In this document: positions 1 through 13,306 of the stretch, piece by piece | How positions within the stretch are numbered: the first letter of the stretch is position 1 | Layout: the number at the start of each line of letters is the position of its first letter | From: Holothuria scabra | Lineage: Eukaryota; Echinodermata; Holothuroidea; Aspidochirotida; Holothuriidae | DNA length: 64,000 bases | Direction of reading: 5' to 3' | Assembly (NCBI GenBank): GCA_037179385.1 | Contig: CM074181.1 | Span: 49,868,394 to 49,932,393, forward strand | The notes under the pieces: generated by a model | What the model was told of the DNA's origin: nothing | Databases searched by the model: none | Seen by the model: the letters and a program-made list of their open reading frames with translations, nothing else | Translations under genes and position numbers: made by a program

Positions 1-453
1 TGGGTGAGGGATTGGTTTGTTTATCCGACTATCTGGATGATGTGCGCATGTCCAGAGCCACCAAAAGGAAAAAGAAATACAAAAAATACTGAACAAGAGG
101 GGGAATTTGCCCCTACACTCTAGCCTTTCAAGTTAGGTCAGTTAGGAGTTGGGTTGACCGAAAAAATAAATGATATACCTCGTCTGAGTTGAAATTTTCT
201 ATCCCGAGATATGCTTAAACCCCAGAGCTTCCGGGGCCTCGCCCCTTGAATCCACACTTCCAGGAATATGGCCTTTGGACTCGGTTCCGCCCCCAACATT
301 TTCCCTTGCCCGAAGTCCCCTCATTTTGGCATTCCGAGCCCTGATTAATCCGAATTCTTATACCTGAACCCCAGACATCTTTTGATATTGCTCATTGTTA
401 ACTAGTCTAGGGACAGAACAGGTTACGGCTTTCTGTTGCAGCTCGTTCGTGAC

Positions 454-613
454 CAATGGCGTAGCCACAGGGGTGATTTTGGTGGTTAAACCCCTCCCCA
501 TGATCCAACCTTGAAATGCAAAAAACACCTAAAATAGCGCTTTATTCTCCCCCCTAGACTTTTCCCTCATGTAGTGACCCCCTCCCCTTGACACAAGCCT
601 GGCTACGCTACTG
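454..613. mobile_element. Short hAT-like MITE
   Basis: The left end reads CAATGGCGTAGCCA and the right end is its near inverted copy (CAGTAGCGTAGCCAGG on the minus strand). Flanking 8-mers TTCGTGAC (446-453) and TTCGAGAC (614-621) match at 7 of 8 positions, as expected for the 8-bp target-site duplication of hAT elements. It is 160 bp with no coding capacity. Its duplicate is at 11028-11188. Confidence 0.75.
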
Positions 614-1494
614 TTCGAGACAATTCACGAACTGCAGAGTTGGTTTTCCTTACCCTCTCTCTCTCGCTCTCGAACGGAATTTCTGAAGCTATTGTCTAGA
701 GGGTAGTTGTGGTAAACGGAACTCTTTTGAACGTGTTAAAAAGTTCTCATAAAGCTACCTTACAAAAGCATCCCATTGACGCGCATGCGTTCAACTTTCT
801 CTTTTGAGTGTTGTTTGTCTCGGGTGCAGACATAAAAATCGTGATGACTTGTTTGACCAGAGGGATGGTTTGACGGTGAGCTCATTTCTCTGCATACCTT
901 TCATCTGCCTGTTCGAATCAACCAGTGGATATTGACGACCATTCTTCTATTCCTCCTTGGCGTTATTCCTGTAAAATTCTCGTAAATTTCGAAAAGGCCA
1001 CATTTAAGGTGAGTGTAAGTTATAAGGTAAGTTAAGTTAAAGTTATGTGTACTCTTAAAATAAAAAAGAGCGAAATTTCCCTCGTTGAAAGAGTAAAGTT
1101 CATAAAGTCCAGTCCAAAGGAGCGAAAATCAAATCCAAGAAGTGTGAAGTTTCACTCTTGATAGCGTACCTACCGGGACCACTCTTTAAAAAGAGTGATC
1201 TCTGGAGGTATATGTAAATAAAAAACGTGCGAATCAGAAATTAAAATGCTCAATTGCTAACGGAGTTTGATGTGACTTGTGGCTATTTTCTTGGTTTTTA
1301 ATGCTCTTCCTATCAAATATGATTTAACAACTCGCGCAGACGCATGGCAGCAAAATTGAAGCTAATAGCACTTTACGTACACGGATCTTCTCGTCACCTA
1401 GTGATTTTCAGATAGGTCGTGGAATCCAAGTCCATAAAGATCCTGAAACTGGCAACTTTTTGTTATGAGTGCGGGAGCCTAGGTTGTGGGTGAA

Positions 1495-1560
1495 CAGTGG
1501 CGGATCCAGAGGGTGGGGTTGGGGTTTGCAACCCCCCCCCCCGGGATGGTTAAAATTGTA
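1495..1560. mobile_element. hAT-like terminus, partner end not found
   Basis: CAGTGGCGGATCCAG followed by a G-rich and C-rich stretch resembles the termini seen at 20257 and 32920. No matching inverted end with a target-site duplication was identified nearby, so this is only an end-like sequence. A copy lies at about 12063 in duplication copy B. Confidence 0.35.
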
Positions 1561-2168
1561 TAGATAGCCAGGCTTATTGTAGCCTATACGTGATTATTTT
1601 TTAAACACAATGATAGTTGTTACATTATTTGATTACCGTAGTTTTGTGTCATATTGTTCAAAAGGATGAAATATGTAAATAAAAATGTATCATTTGGTGA
1701 ATTCCGATTTGTTTACTAATTGCCCCCAGACGAATGCTACATCTAGTGTTTTCGCCAACGGCCGTTGGTAGCACTGTTTTTAACATCGCATGTGTGTCCA
1801 AGTCAGTACATAGGGCTACGACAACTGTCGGATAATGGGCCAATCGTTGATACAAAGGCTTGTACGGGGATGTTACAGAGTGCGTACATGATACGAGTTG
1901 AGATATAAATAAATGGATGAGAAGAAGATTTCATCCGATTCAAGATGAATATCGATTTTATTACGTTAGATTAACAGCCGGCCAAAAAGGAATGACTAAA
2001 ATTGAGCTAGGCCTATATACAGATTGACTCAGGTGCTCGCTGTCTGAGGAGTGGTGAGTGTGACCAAAACTTCCAAGCTCAGAGCTTTCATGTTTCGGGG
2101 AACGCATGCAGTCCCCTGTTTGGTTCAAAGTTGTGACGAACCAAATTAAATAAATATGAAAGAATGTG

Positions 2169-2740
<572 letters not shown>

Positions 2741-3359
2741 TCAATCTGCGGACAGTATATATAAATATAACGCTGATTCCCACCATAAGGGAAAATTGTT
2801 ATATCTGCTTGTACATAGGGCGAAAAATAACAATAACATACATGGTAAAAAGGATTCGCCCTAACATCTTAAAATATAACTAACATTATTTCGATGACCA
2901 GCCAACTGTTCGTGTTAACAGCTAGGTGTCCGTACATTTGACAACTTTGAAGTGATTGTACCTAGTTTGTTAATCTTGGAGGGCGCTCTTGTCCGTTAAC
3001 GTATTCCTATAGAAAAAGTGTGTGGAAACGTTAAGGCGAAACTGATATTTCGCCCCCAAGTTTTCTTCCCCCTAAGGTCGACTTTTTAACAACAACTTTC
3101 CCCCTAAGGGCCGAATTAGGCAAATCAACTTTCCCATCAACTGACGAATCAACTTTGCGATGGAAAGTTAAGAGAGATACTTTAACATTTAATTTGAACG
3201 CCGTGATTAACAGCTATTATCTCTTTGCTTCTTTGTTTCTCAGTATTTAGAAACAGTTGCGATAAACAGTAACCTATATATTTACAGCTTCTCAGGCTTC
3301 AGCCTCTCCTACGCTCAAACTTTCTCAATATCTAACCTAAGTGGTTCAGCACACCTGAA

Positions 3360-5423
3360 CAGTGGCGTAGCTACTGGAGGGGGGGGGGGCAGGGGGGCAA
3401 GTTGCCCCCCTGGAAAATAATTTGGGGAAATTTGATGAATTTTCTTACTCTAACAAAAATTTCTCCAATTTTTGTTAGAATAATAAATTCTGAGACATTT
3501 CTCATACATAATTCATATTTTCATGCTACAAATTAACCCAGATTTGAGATTTCGTCATTGTCCCATGAACCAACCCTAATTGCGTTCCACAGAAATGTCC
3601 TCGCCGTGTAGCAGATTAAATGTTTTCTTGTAAACGCGCGTTTTTTATGGTCAGTGCATTTCAGTGCACATGAAGCTGTTATACAGGAATTTAACCACAG
3701 CTGATGCAGTACGAATAACAATGGAAGGCTGTAAACCCGAACTTATCCCCTTGCACACAGCGATCTCTGCGTTGTACTTTGGGAATTCAGTAAAAGGATG
3801 TGAGAACTGACAAGTCACTAACGTAGACCCCCCTCTCCGAGTTTATTATATTGTCTCGCAAGCTAGCAGTAGCTATACCGATTTTACTCTGTGTACATAA
3901 CGATGGATGGGGCTGAAACAATTCATGGCCAACGATTATCTTAAAGTTTGTCTAGAAATTAGAATGAACGGGATCCATTGGCATACTTAGATTTTGTTAC
4001 TTAGCCTAATCCTTGGAGGCTTACAGGCTAGTTCGGGAAAAAAAGCTTTCTGCTCACTTGGGGTGTAACAGTGAACGGGTCCATGAGTACCTTGTAGCCT
4101 TCTTCACTTAGCAGACTGCTGTTCTAACAGGATATCCTGTGTGTTCGAGCCACTTTTAGGCCTCCTTTTAGTGACGTACGAAGGGGGACCATTAGGCCAT
4201 GTCCCCCTCACAGATACCACTTTTTCTTTGTTCTTAAAAATAAGTAGTTATATATAACACAGATTTTACTTCAAACGATAGCATGTGTGGCACCAGGTTG
4301 CATATAAGGACACCCAATTCTTCAAAAATTTTCAAAGGAGAAGGATTGTCTCTGCAAGTACGTCCCTCAGTGATGCCAATATTTTAATTCCTACAAATAG
4401 TCAAATTCTCTCAAGTTCCAATTTTTACTTAAATAGTAGAATCTGTTGTCCACTGGTGGCATCGATAAAAATAAAGACTTCATGTCTAGGTTCTCTTTAC
4501 AAGCATAAATACGCTATTTTTGACCATCTAAGGGGTCTGATTTTTTCGAATTTTTTTACGCACCGCGCCAACTAATGGTGGCGTTTCGCTCATTCTTTTT
4601 GAGAAAAATTACATTTTGGGGTCACATTACCCCTGAACTCTCTGATCACTTTTCAGTTTGCGAACACATTTTGAAGGAAAGATTGTATTCGCAAACGACA
4701 AAAGAAGGTAGTGACTGGGTAGATTCTTCGTATAAGTCTGGAAGATGCTATTTCCGGCCATCTGAGGGGTCTGATTTTTCGAAATTTTCTCTACGCTCCG
4801 CGCCAATTAATGGTGGCGCTCCACTTAGATAATCTCTCTGAAAAAATAACGTTTTGGGGCCAAGAAATACCACAAATCCTATACCGATCAATGCTCTTTT
4901 ATTTTGACTCCTAAAAGTGTGCAAATTTAATGAAAAGTTTTACTTCGTAAGGTAGCATAAATAGCATAAGAATGCATGTTAAGACACAAAAGTTTCAGTT
5001 TTATCCTCATGATCCACCTCGATTCAACTTTTTCACACTGTTCCTGTGAAAGTCGAAAATCTTGCACTATTTTGCATCTAGGCTCTTTGAAAACGTCAAA
5101 AAATTTCCGGACACCCCTCCCCTTGACAATACTGCATGCCCCCCCCCCCCTTTCAGAGAAATCCTGGGTACGTCACTGCGTTAGTACATACAAATAAACC
5201 AGATATTGTTGACCAAAATAATACACTAAGAGCTGTTATTTCCAATTGCTCTATGTTATACTTTAAGATTAAAAATGCAGGTAATATTACATAATGACAT
5301 GGTAATGTTGTTATACTTGTAAATTTGCATTTTTTATAAGAATTACATACACATTGACCGGGAAAGATTTTGGGGAAATTTCATACCTTTGCCCCCCTGG
5401 AAAAAATCCTAGCTACGCCACTG
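3360..5423. mobile_element. Non-autonomous hAT-like element (recombinant), copy A
   Basis: The left end CAGTGGCGTAGCTA at 3360 and right end TAGCTACGCCACTG at 5423 form terminal inverted repeats. Just inside are G-rich/C-rich stretches and GGGGAAATTT words at both ends. The left flank CACCTGAA (3352-3359) equals the target-site duplication of the intact copy B, but the right flank is ATGATAAA, so the two ends do not share a duplication. This fits a recombinant of two hAT copies. No transposase was recognised; the open frames (largest 96 codons at 4285-4575) show no DDE or hAT dimerisation features. Confidence 0.85.
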
Positions 5424-6366
5424 ATGATAAAGTCTAGAAATGGTCGTGTAAGAATGGTCTCCAGTGTATGATTACCTCGTTTTCAGTAAATTAATCAGCT
5501 ATCCGAAAGACAGAAAGGGTCTCAACCTAACAAAGTCACATTCGAGTTTGTCGTCGAGACGTTCGTTTCATCTTTGAAGTGAAATGCAATAAACGACAGT
5601 GCCGATTGTATGCGGTATCTAATTTAGTGAAAGTAGGCATTTTGAAGGTATTACGTGATTTCATAAGTGCTCACAAAATGTGTTTGACTCACATTCATGC
5701 ATGTTTTCTTAATTGTTGCACTTTTTTTTTTAATGTTATTAAAGGAAGTACTTCAAAGTTTATTTCCGTTCAAACATTTTATCTTTTCTCAATTAGTTTA
5801 TCAGGACGCAATTAATCGGGGGGGGGGGTGAAGAAAATCTGGGGGCCTAGGCCCCCAGGCCCCCCGTGGCTATATGCCCGTGCCGAATTGTGGTTTCTTT
5901 TTGTTCCACAGTACTCGATATGTAGCGTAACCAAAGATGTGAATGCTATAGCGATAACGATTGTTACGTTGTCATGCGCATCATTGAGCGTAACTGACTG
6001 GGTATGATGACCGGCGGAGGGTGCATGCCCGTGTACCGCGGCAAAGTATAATACCGTCGCATCACTCACACATAACTTATGGCAGGCCAATATGGGTTGA
6101 TAAGCAGAGGTAAATCGCTGACAGCATTGAGATAGTAGCAAGGTGTTTTGGTGGAGGCGACAGATGAAGCCGTTTCAGCAAGCTACTTCTGGTGAATACG
6201 GAAGAGCAAGTACGACTCTTCTCTGGAAATGATTTTTTTACTCCTGAAAAAGGGGGTTCCGGACCCCTTTGCACGTCTTATTTCGGGAACAAGGAGGTCC
6301 GGACCCCTTTGGACCCTCCACTGTATCCGCTCATGGTTATGCATTTTAGTCGGACATATATGAGGT
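5424..6366. other. No gene recognised; hAT-like terminal debris
   Basis: No convincing coding sequence. It contains a poly-G run (about 5818-5829) and, at 6270-6330, two GGTCCGGACCCC-like blocks ending in CACTGTATCCGC, which look like decayed transposon termini. Confidence 0.5.
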
Positions 6367-6768
6367 TTTTTTCTAAAAGTCCCCACGACTCTCTGGCGAA
6401 GAGCCAAGGGGCGAAAACCAAACGATTACTCCCGGAGGAGTTCTGCTCCCTTAAGGAGCTTAACGTCCCAAATGGACAAGTACGCCCTCCAAAGGGCAAT
6501 AACTGAGTGGTCCTGCTCTAGACTGGCTGAATAGAACAGAAGCCACAACCTGAATTATTTGAACATCTGTAACAAAGGTCCATTTTTTCTAAAAGTCCCC
6601 ACGACTCTCTGGCGAAGAGCCAAGGGGCGAAAACCAAACGATTACTCCCGGAGGAGTTCTGCTCCCTTAAGGAGCTTAACGTCCCAAATGGGCAAGTACG
6701 CCCTCCAAAGGGCAAACACTGAGTGGTCCTGCTCTAGACTGGCTGAATAGAACAGAAGCCACAACCTG
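6367..6768. repeat. Local tandem duplication, two ~180-bp copies
   Basis: A block starting TTTTTCTAAAAGTCCCC and ending ACAGAAGCCACAACCTG occurs at 6367-6552 and again at 6593-6768, almost identical, about 226 bp apart. Each copy contains a small inverted repeat (GGAGGAGTTCTGCTCC) next to CCCTTAAGGAGC. No protein is recognised in either. Confidence 0.9.
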
Positions 6769-6984
6769 GATGCAGGTCCATTGTCTCTTATCTATCTTTT
6801 CGCTTGCCTTTCTGTATCATGGGCAGTTTTACACTGAACTTGCCTCTTGAATCTCTCAATTTCACTTAATGTGGCTGTGTATAACTACAAATAGCAATAA
6901 ATGATGACGAAGTTAGTCTGATGAACCCCACTAATGGCTGCCCACGGTCACTAAACACAAACGGTGATCGGATGATTCTTCTGT

Positions 6985-7085
6985 ATTAAACAGAATGAAA
7001 AATGAATTCTATCAGACCAACCCCCTTCTTCAAAGGACCTTCTTGAGCCGACATAGGCCTATAAAATGTTGAAGTTGAATTGATT
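6985..7085. repeat. Single terminal repeat of a TIR element
   Basis: The sequence from about 6985 (TTAAACAG, ATGAATTCTA, CTTCAAAGGACCTTCTTGAG, TATAAAATGTTGAA) matches the terminal repeat of the element at 26366-26866. Only one end is visible here. Confidence 0.6.
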
Positions 7086-7314
7086 GGGAGTTTGATTGGA
7101 ATGGGTGGCTACAACGCAAGTTTGCTTATTATAGTTAGCATGTGGGATTTGTGATTTCGGAATCTGACATTAAATCGGGTAAAGGTGGAACCAACATATT
7201 TTACAACTCACTTAACTTCTGTTATTATGAAATTAAAAATATTTAAATGACATTCCGTGAAACGCTTCCTGATACCTTGCGTAGCATATTGTGCAAAGAA
7301 AGCTTATTTGATCT

Positions 7315-7470
7315 CTTTACCCCATGCCAGTAAGATCACGAGACATCATCACAAGGTGCAGGTGACCAGCAAAAGCAATGGAGTAGGGAAAACAAACCAG
7401 TGAGCCACAACTGAAAAAAGGTCGTGGTCGGTTCGATTTGAACCAATTGGTTGGAAACTGTGAAACAAAG
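7315..7470 (+). mobile_element. SINE 3' body, 5'-truncated
   Basis: Words GGAGTAGGGAAAACAA, GAGCCACAACTGAAAAAAGG and TCGTGGTCGG followed by GAACCAATTGG are shared with the longer SINE copies at 18861-19075 (+) and 9450-9790 (minus). The tRNA-like head is absent here. Confidence 0.65.
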
Positions 7471-7614
7471 AAATAAAAAACTGCAATTTTAGTAGTGCAA
7501 TAATGAAATCCCAAATTACTGCACCATGTACCAATTTAAATTGGGCGAGTGAATAAATTTAAAAACCTTAGATCTCAGTTTTGCAGTGCCAGAAACCTAT
7601 GCATTCATGATGGC

Positions 7615-7671
7615 GCGTGTATGTGTGTGTGTGTGAGTGTGTGTGTGTGTGTTTGTGTGTGTGTGTTTGTG
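7615..7671. repeat. (TG)n microsatellite
   Basis: Imperfect TG repeat with a few T and A interruptions, directly before the AGGTCA minisatellite. Confidence 0.95.
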
Positions 7672-8385
7672 ATACTTTGCTTGTTAACACGACATCTCAA
7701 GGTACTAGGAATGTCTGACAAACTTGGTACATAGATTTCTCATATTGAGAAGAAGAACCCTAGTGTATTTTGGTGGAGATCAAAGGTCATCTGAGGTCAA
7801 CGGTCAAAGTCTGAAAAGCCTGAAAATGTCGTTAACGCGATATCTCAAGATAGGAAACTCAGATAGATTTCATATTTGGCATTTGGATGTGTTATAGTCA
7901 GGAGATGGCCCCTATTGCTTTTGGTGAAGGTCAAAATTCATCTGGCGTCACCAGGGGTCAAAATCTGCAAATCTCGTTAACACGAAGTCTTAAGTTAACA
8001 AACATGGATAGATTTCATAGTTTGTATGCCGATGCGTTCTACTCAGGAGATGGTCCCTATTGTTTTTGGTGGAGGTCAAAGGCATCTGGGGTCACTTAGG
8101 TGGCAGTAATCTGAAAACCTGTTTAAAAGCAATATTTCAAGATAGCTGTGTGTCAGTCTGTCTGTATGTATGTTTTTCTGTTCATCTATATATCTATGGC
8201 TTATATGAAGGTCAAAGGCCATCTTGGATCGCTGGTAGTCAAAATGTGAATGAAAACCTTGTTAGTTGTTGACACATCTTAAGGAGGGAAACTTTAATTA
8301 ATATCATATGTGGTATGTGGATGCATGCACATTATGGTGAGATGATGATCCCTACTTTTGTTGGTGGAGGTCAAAGGTCATGTAG
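7672..8385. repeat. Degenerate ~160-bp tandem repeat rich in AGGTCA
   Basis: Roughly four to five diverged units share, in order: TTAACACGA, TCTCAAG, ATAGATTTCATA, GGAGATGG-CCCTATTG, TTTTGGTGGAGGTCAAAGG, CATCTGGGGTCA. Each unit carries a block close to AGGTCAAAGGTCA, a direct repeat of the nuclear-receptor half-site with 1-bp spacing (DR1). Whether these bind receptors is inference; the simple reading is a minisatellite. Confidence 0.8.
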
Positions 8386-9449
8386 GATAACAAAATTATT
8401 TTTGGAACATGCTAATATAACATTTAAGTGAGAATATAATTATTTGAAATGGAACATTTATTTATCATAGAAACCTCCATGCATTTTTGCATTCTGGTTG
8501 ATATTTTAGACTTGAGGCCTACTTTCACATCTCCTGCTATCAAGGATATATGCCACGTGTGGAGTTTTGTTTTCATGCCACACATGACAACTGAGAAATT
8601 ACAGCAGACACAGAGACTCTACGCAGGCTGTCTGACCACAATTCTTATCTACAACTTTGATGCATCAAAGTATCAAATAATGGTCATGCGTGATGTGTAC
8701 AGGTTGATAGGCCTACTGAGTTTGTTGCTTTATCCACCAGCAACAGTTGCAGTTGCGATATATATTTCGTCAAGCTCCAATGACTTTCCTCTTAAGCATG
8801 AAGCTGTTTGTACCGAAGCTCTGTGTTTTACGTGATCTCTACACCCGTTGACGTCAAAGCGTAACATCAGCCGGTCATTTAGATGGATTTGGCCATGGAT
8901 GAAAGTCAATATACACGTGACAAACTTATGACCTTGTTTTAAATGGACAAGATATGCCTTTTCTCTTCCACTGAACAGGAAACTCTGTTTATGTAAAACA
9001 GTGAAAGTAGGGATGGCGGCTCAAGAATTGAATTATGTTATTCATGACCCATCAAGATTCCAATTTTTCCAATGTACTCATGCTGCTTCGATTGCAGCTG
9101 GTTTTCTAACCTCAGTAATGTATTGTTAAACTGAGGTATATCAAGTTTCCAAACCTACTGCTGGAAGTCTATTATTATCACTCCACCGAGCTTCTATTCC
9201 ACTTAGGTTGCAAAAAATTACACGGTACTTTGGGCAGGATTGTAATGGCAGCCCCCTCTGCACGCTTTGCATAATGTGGCTATGGTTTATTGACTTGGAT
9301 TAAATGCCTTTGCATGGAGTATTACTGTCTGACAATCATCAAATTGTGTAATTGGGCAAAGAAGGAAATCAAGTGTATTTTTTCACCGTAACCATTTCGT
9401 CATGCTAGCTTATAGTACCTCCCCAAAACTGTCTAAAAACACATCCTAA
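8386..9449. other. No gene recognised
   Basis: A 128-codon open frame at 8449-8835 (+) has no recognisable domain, no splice support and ordinary AT-rich composition. I do not call it a gene. Nothing else was identified. Confidence 0.5.
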
Positions 9450-9790
9450 TACGGATAAAAATTCCATTTCGTTGCTTCAGGCCATGTCCTGACTGATCCG
9501 GGTCCAAGGTGTTTTCAGTTAGTTTGGAAAGATGCGGTTCAATTGTTAAGTGTCTGAATAACCAATTGGTTTGAGTCGGAACGACCGCAGCCCTTTTCCA
9601 GTTGTGGCTCACTGGCTTGTTTTCCCTACACTCCATTGTTTATGCTGAGCATCTTGAAAGCGAAATGGCAGTAGGTAGGCCTACCTGTTTTAAAGTCTTC
9701 GATTTGACCCGGCCAGGAGTCGAACACCAAACCTCCCGGTTACAATTCGTATGCTCTACTAACCACTTGATCGACGTGAACAGGAGTGAT
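9450..9790 (-). mobile_element. tRNA-derived SINE
   Basis: Read on the minus strand, the head (about 9790-9690) resembles a tRNA: an A-box-like GTGGTTAGTAGAGCA and a B-box-like GGTGTTCGACTCC. The body (about 9650-9450) has the family words AGGGAAAACAAGCCAGTGAG, CCACAACTGG and CAAACCAATTGG, also present at 7315 and 18861. Pol III promoter boxes plus a conserved body are the SINE pattern. The cloverleaf is too decayed for a functional tRNA. Confidence 0.7.
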
Positions 9791-9931
9791 CAGAACACTC
9801 GCAGTCCATGTTGTGTATTTGCTATTCTGCATTTTTTAATGATGCATTTATAAATGGTTAAATAAATTAAAGACCGAGTATTCATTCTATTACGTGTGTG
9901 AATTCCTCTTAACTGTTGAAATTAGTCACTC

Positions 9932-10236
9932 TTACAGGCACAGTTTTCTCATCCCAAACAGTACCAATTCTCCTAACATCCTTAATTAAGCCCCTCCCAC
10001 AATTGTCTGAAATTCACCCTCATCCAGACACAATCTCAGTTTATTGCTTCAGGGTGAGTATAGAAAAGCTCAATTTGCATTATCGAAACACCCTCAGAAC
10101 AGTTCATGCTGTGTAGTATAAGCTTTAGTATTCTGCATTGTTTGAATTAGCAGTCAATCAAAAAGCTGAGCAAATTGAGAGTTTCCGTAACCCTATACTA
10201 GAAGTGCAGTTTGGGGTGAGAGGATTGGCGCTTTAA
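9932..10236. mobile_element. TTAA-bounded MITE, copy 1
   Basis: A 305-bp element sharing its full length with copies at 23088-23393, 29199-29503 and 49054-49351. The terminal inverted repeat is TTAAAGGMCCARTTCTCTCA then CCCCAAAC. The left TTAA is mutated to TTAC here; the right TTAA is intact. Internally it shares AAGCCCCTCCCACAATTGTC and TTCATGCTGTGTA. It has no coding capacity. TTAA boundaries suggest piggyBac-type mobilisation (inference). Confidence 0.85.
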
Positions 10237-10574
10237 TAAGTGATTTCGGTTTTCGTTTGAAGCATGGAATTGTGGGGCACAGCTTGGGAAACACAAACAG
10301 AGCTCATCACATATAGTGTACGGCGATCTCTTGCTTTCGTGGAGTACGTTCATACAGCCCAAATACATTAATCTAAATAGCCAAGTCGAACGAAAATACG
10401 GACTCAGTACTACTCTAAGGCAGATCAAATAGAATTATTTTACACCCAAAAAGCAGTTTAGACTACGCTTGCTGAAAAGGAACACAATTACGATTTCTCC
10501 TCATGTTATGGAAGGATTAAGAAGGAATGATCTTACCGCACTAACATGTTAACTCAAATTTGGAACACGTGTTG
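10237..10574. other. No gene recognised, end of single-copy spacer
   Basis: Unique sequence leading to the start of visible homology with copy A. No coding, RNA or repeat feature was seen. Confidence 0.5.
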
Positions 10575-11027
10575 TGGGTGAGGGATTGGTTTGTTTATCC
10601 GACTATCTGGATGATGTGCGCATGTCCAGAGCCACCAAAAGGAAAAAGAAATACAAAAAATGCTGAACAAGAGGGGGAATTTGCCCCTATACTCTAGCCT
10701 TTCAAGTTAGGTCAGTTAGGAGTTGGGTTGACCGAAAAAATAAATGGTATACCTCGTCTGAGTTGAAATTTTCTATCCCGAGATATGCTTAAACCCCAGA
10801 GCTTCCGGGGCCTCGCACCTTGAATACACACTTCCAGGAACATGGCCTTTGGACTCGGTTCCGCCCCCAACATTTTCCCTTGCCCGAAGTCCCTTCATTT
10901 TGGCATTCCGAGCCCTGATTAATCCGAATTCTTATACATGAACCCCAGACATCTTTTGATATTGCTCATTGTTAACTAGTCTAGGGACAGACCAGGTTAC
11001 GGCTTTCTGTTGCAGCTCGTTCGTGAC

Positions 11028-11188
11028 CAATGGCGTAGCCACGGGGGTGATTTTGGTGGTTAGACCCCTCCCCATGATCCAACCTTGAAATGCAAAATCA
11101 CCTAAAATAGCGCTGTATTCTCTCCCCCTAGACTTTTCCCTCATGTAGTGACCCCCCTCCCCTTGACACAAGCCTGGCTACGCTACTG
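11028..11188. mobile_element. Short hAT-like MITE, copy B
   Basis: Counterpart of 454-613 with the same termini and the same imperfect 8-bp flanks TTCGTGAC / TTCGAGAC, so it was present before the segmental duplication. Confidence 0.75.
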
Positions 11189-12738
11189 TTCGAGACAATT
11201 CACGAACTGCAGGGTTGGTTTTCCTTACTCTCTCTCTCTCGAACGAAATTTCTGAAGCTATTGTCTAGAGGGTAGTTGTGGTAAACGGAACTCTTTTGAA
11301 CGTGTTAGAAAGTTCTCATAAAGCTACCTTACAAAAGCATCCCATTGACGCGCATGCGTTCAACTTTCTCTTTTGAGTGTTGTTTGTCTCGGGTGCAGAC
11401 ATAAAAATCGTGATGACTTGTTTGACCAGAGGGTTGGTTTGACGGTGAGCTCATTTCTCTGCATACCTTTCATCTGCCTGTTCGAATCAACCAGTGGATA
11501 TTGACGACCATTCTTCTATTCCTCCTTGGCGTTATTCCTGTAAAATTCTCGTAAATTTCGAAAAGGCCACATTTAAGGTGAGTGTAAGTTATAAGGTAAG
11601 TTAAGTTAAAGTTATGTGTACTCTTAAAATAAAAAAGAGCGAAATTTCCCTCGTTGAAAGAGTAAAGTTCATAAAGTCCAGTCCAAAGGAGCGAAAATCA
11701 AATCCAAGAAGTGTGAAGTTTCACTCTTGATAGCGTACCTACCGGGACCACTCTTTAAAAAGAGTGATCTCTGGAGGTGTATGTAAATAAAAAAGTGCAA
11801 TCAGAAATTAAAATGCTCAATTGCCAACGGAGTTTGATGTGGCTTGTGGCTATTTTCTTGGTTTTTAGTGCTCTTCCTATCAAATATGATTAAACAACTC
11901 ACGCAGACTCATGGCAGCAAAATTGAAGCTAATAGCACTTTACGTACACGGATCTTCTCGTCACCTAGTGATTTTCAGATAGGTCGTGGAATGCAAGTCC
12001 ATAAAGATCCTGAAACTGGCAACTTTTTGTTATGAGTGCGGGAGCCTAGGTTGTCGGTGAACAGTGGTGGATCCAGAGGGTGGGGGTTGGGGGTTTGCAA
12101 CCCCCCCCCCCCGGGATGGTTAAAATTGTATAGATAGCCAGGCTTATTGTAGCCTATACGTGATTATTTTTTAAACACAATGATAGTTGTTACATTATTT
12201 GATTACCGTAGTTTTGTGTCATATTGTTCAAAAGGATGAAATATGTAAATAAAAATGTATCATTTGGTGAATTCCGATTTGTTTACTAATTGCCCCCAGA
12301 CGAATGCTACATCTAGTGTTTTCGCCAACGGCCGTTGGTAGCACTGTTTTTAACATCGCATGTGTGTCCAAGTCAGTACATAGGGCTACGACAACTGTCG
12401 GATAATGGGCCAATCGTTGATACAAAGGCTTGTACGGGGATGTTACAGAGTGCGTACATGATACGAGTTGAGATATAAATAAATGGATGAGAAGAAGATT
12501 TCATCCGATTCAAGATGAATATCGATTTTATTACGTTAGATTAACAGCCGGCCAAAAAGGAATGACTAAAATTGAGCTAGGCCTATATACAGATTGACTC
12601 AGGTGCTCGCTGTCTGAGGAGTGGTGAGTGTGACCAAAACTTCCAAGCTCAGAGCTTTCATGTTTCGGGGAACGCATGCAGTCCCCTGTTTGGTTCAAAG
12701 TTGTGACGAACCAAATTAAATAAATATGAAAGAATGTG

Positions 12739-12742
<4 letters not shown>

Positions 12743-12814
<72 letters not shown>

Positions 12815-12944
12815 TGAACCAGTCCTCTTTCAGTATTAGGCAATGCCTATGTTTGAGGACAAAATGGCCCAAGGTCTTTTTGCGACTATTCAATACCGCA
12901 CTGGTTCACTTATTCATAGAAGGTCGCTACGTCACTCGACTTAC

Positions 12945-12975
<31 letters not shown>

Positions 12976-13222
12976 ACGCTATATATATATATATATATAT
13001 ATATAACGCTATATATATATATATATAACGCTATATATATATATATAACGCTATATATATATATATATGTAACGCTATATAAATATATATATATAAATCA
13101 AATTTGTAAAGCTGGAAAATCTGGCTGAGGTGAAAAAAATGAGTTGGTTTGGCCTTTGTTCAAATAACAGATGAAGCAACTCGCAATTCACCTCCTGAAC
13201 AGGCGCCTAATTTTTTGTACAG

Positions 13223-13304
<82 letters not shown>
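12743..13304. repeat. (TA)n microsatellite cluster, copy B
   Basis: (TA)n at 12743-12812, TA runs with AACGC spacers at 12947-13095, and TA at 13224-13304. The first array is shorter and the last longer than in copy A, showing array-length change after the duplication or an assembly effect. Confidence 0.95.

Positions 13305-13306
<2 letters not shown>

Noticed and set aside
4285..4832. 96- and 85-codon frames in the hAT-like element (and copies at 14870-15390)
   Set aside because: Identical in both duplication copies but with no transposase motif; the element is non-autonomous.
8449..8835. 128-codon open frame on the + strand
   Set aside because: No recognisable domain, no splice sites, AT-rich codon use like surrounding non-coding DNA.
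9690..9790. Functional tRNA gene on the minus strand
   Set aside because: Pol III box-like sequences are present but the cloverleaf stems do not pair well, and a SINE body follows.
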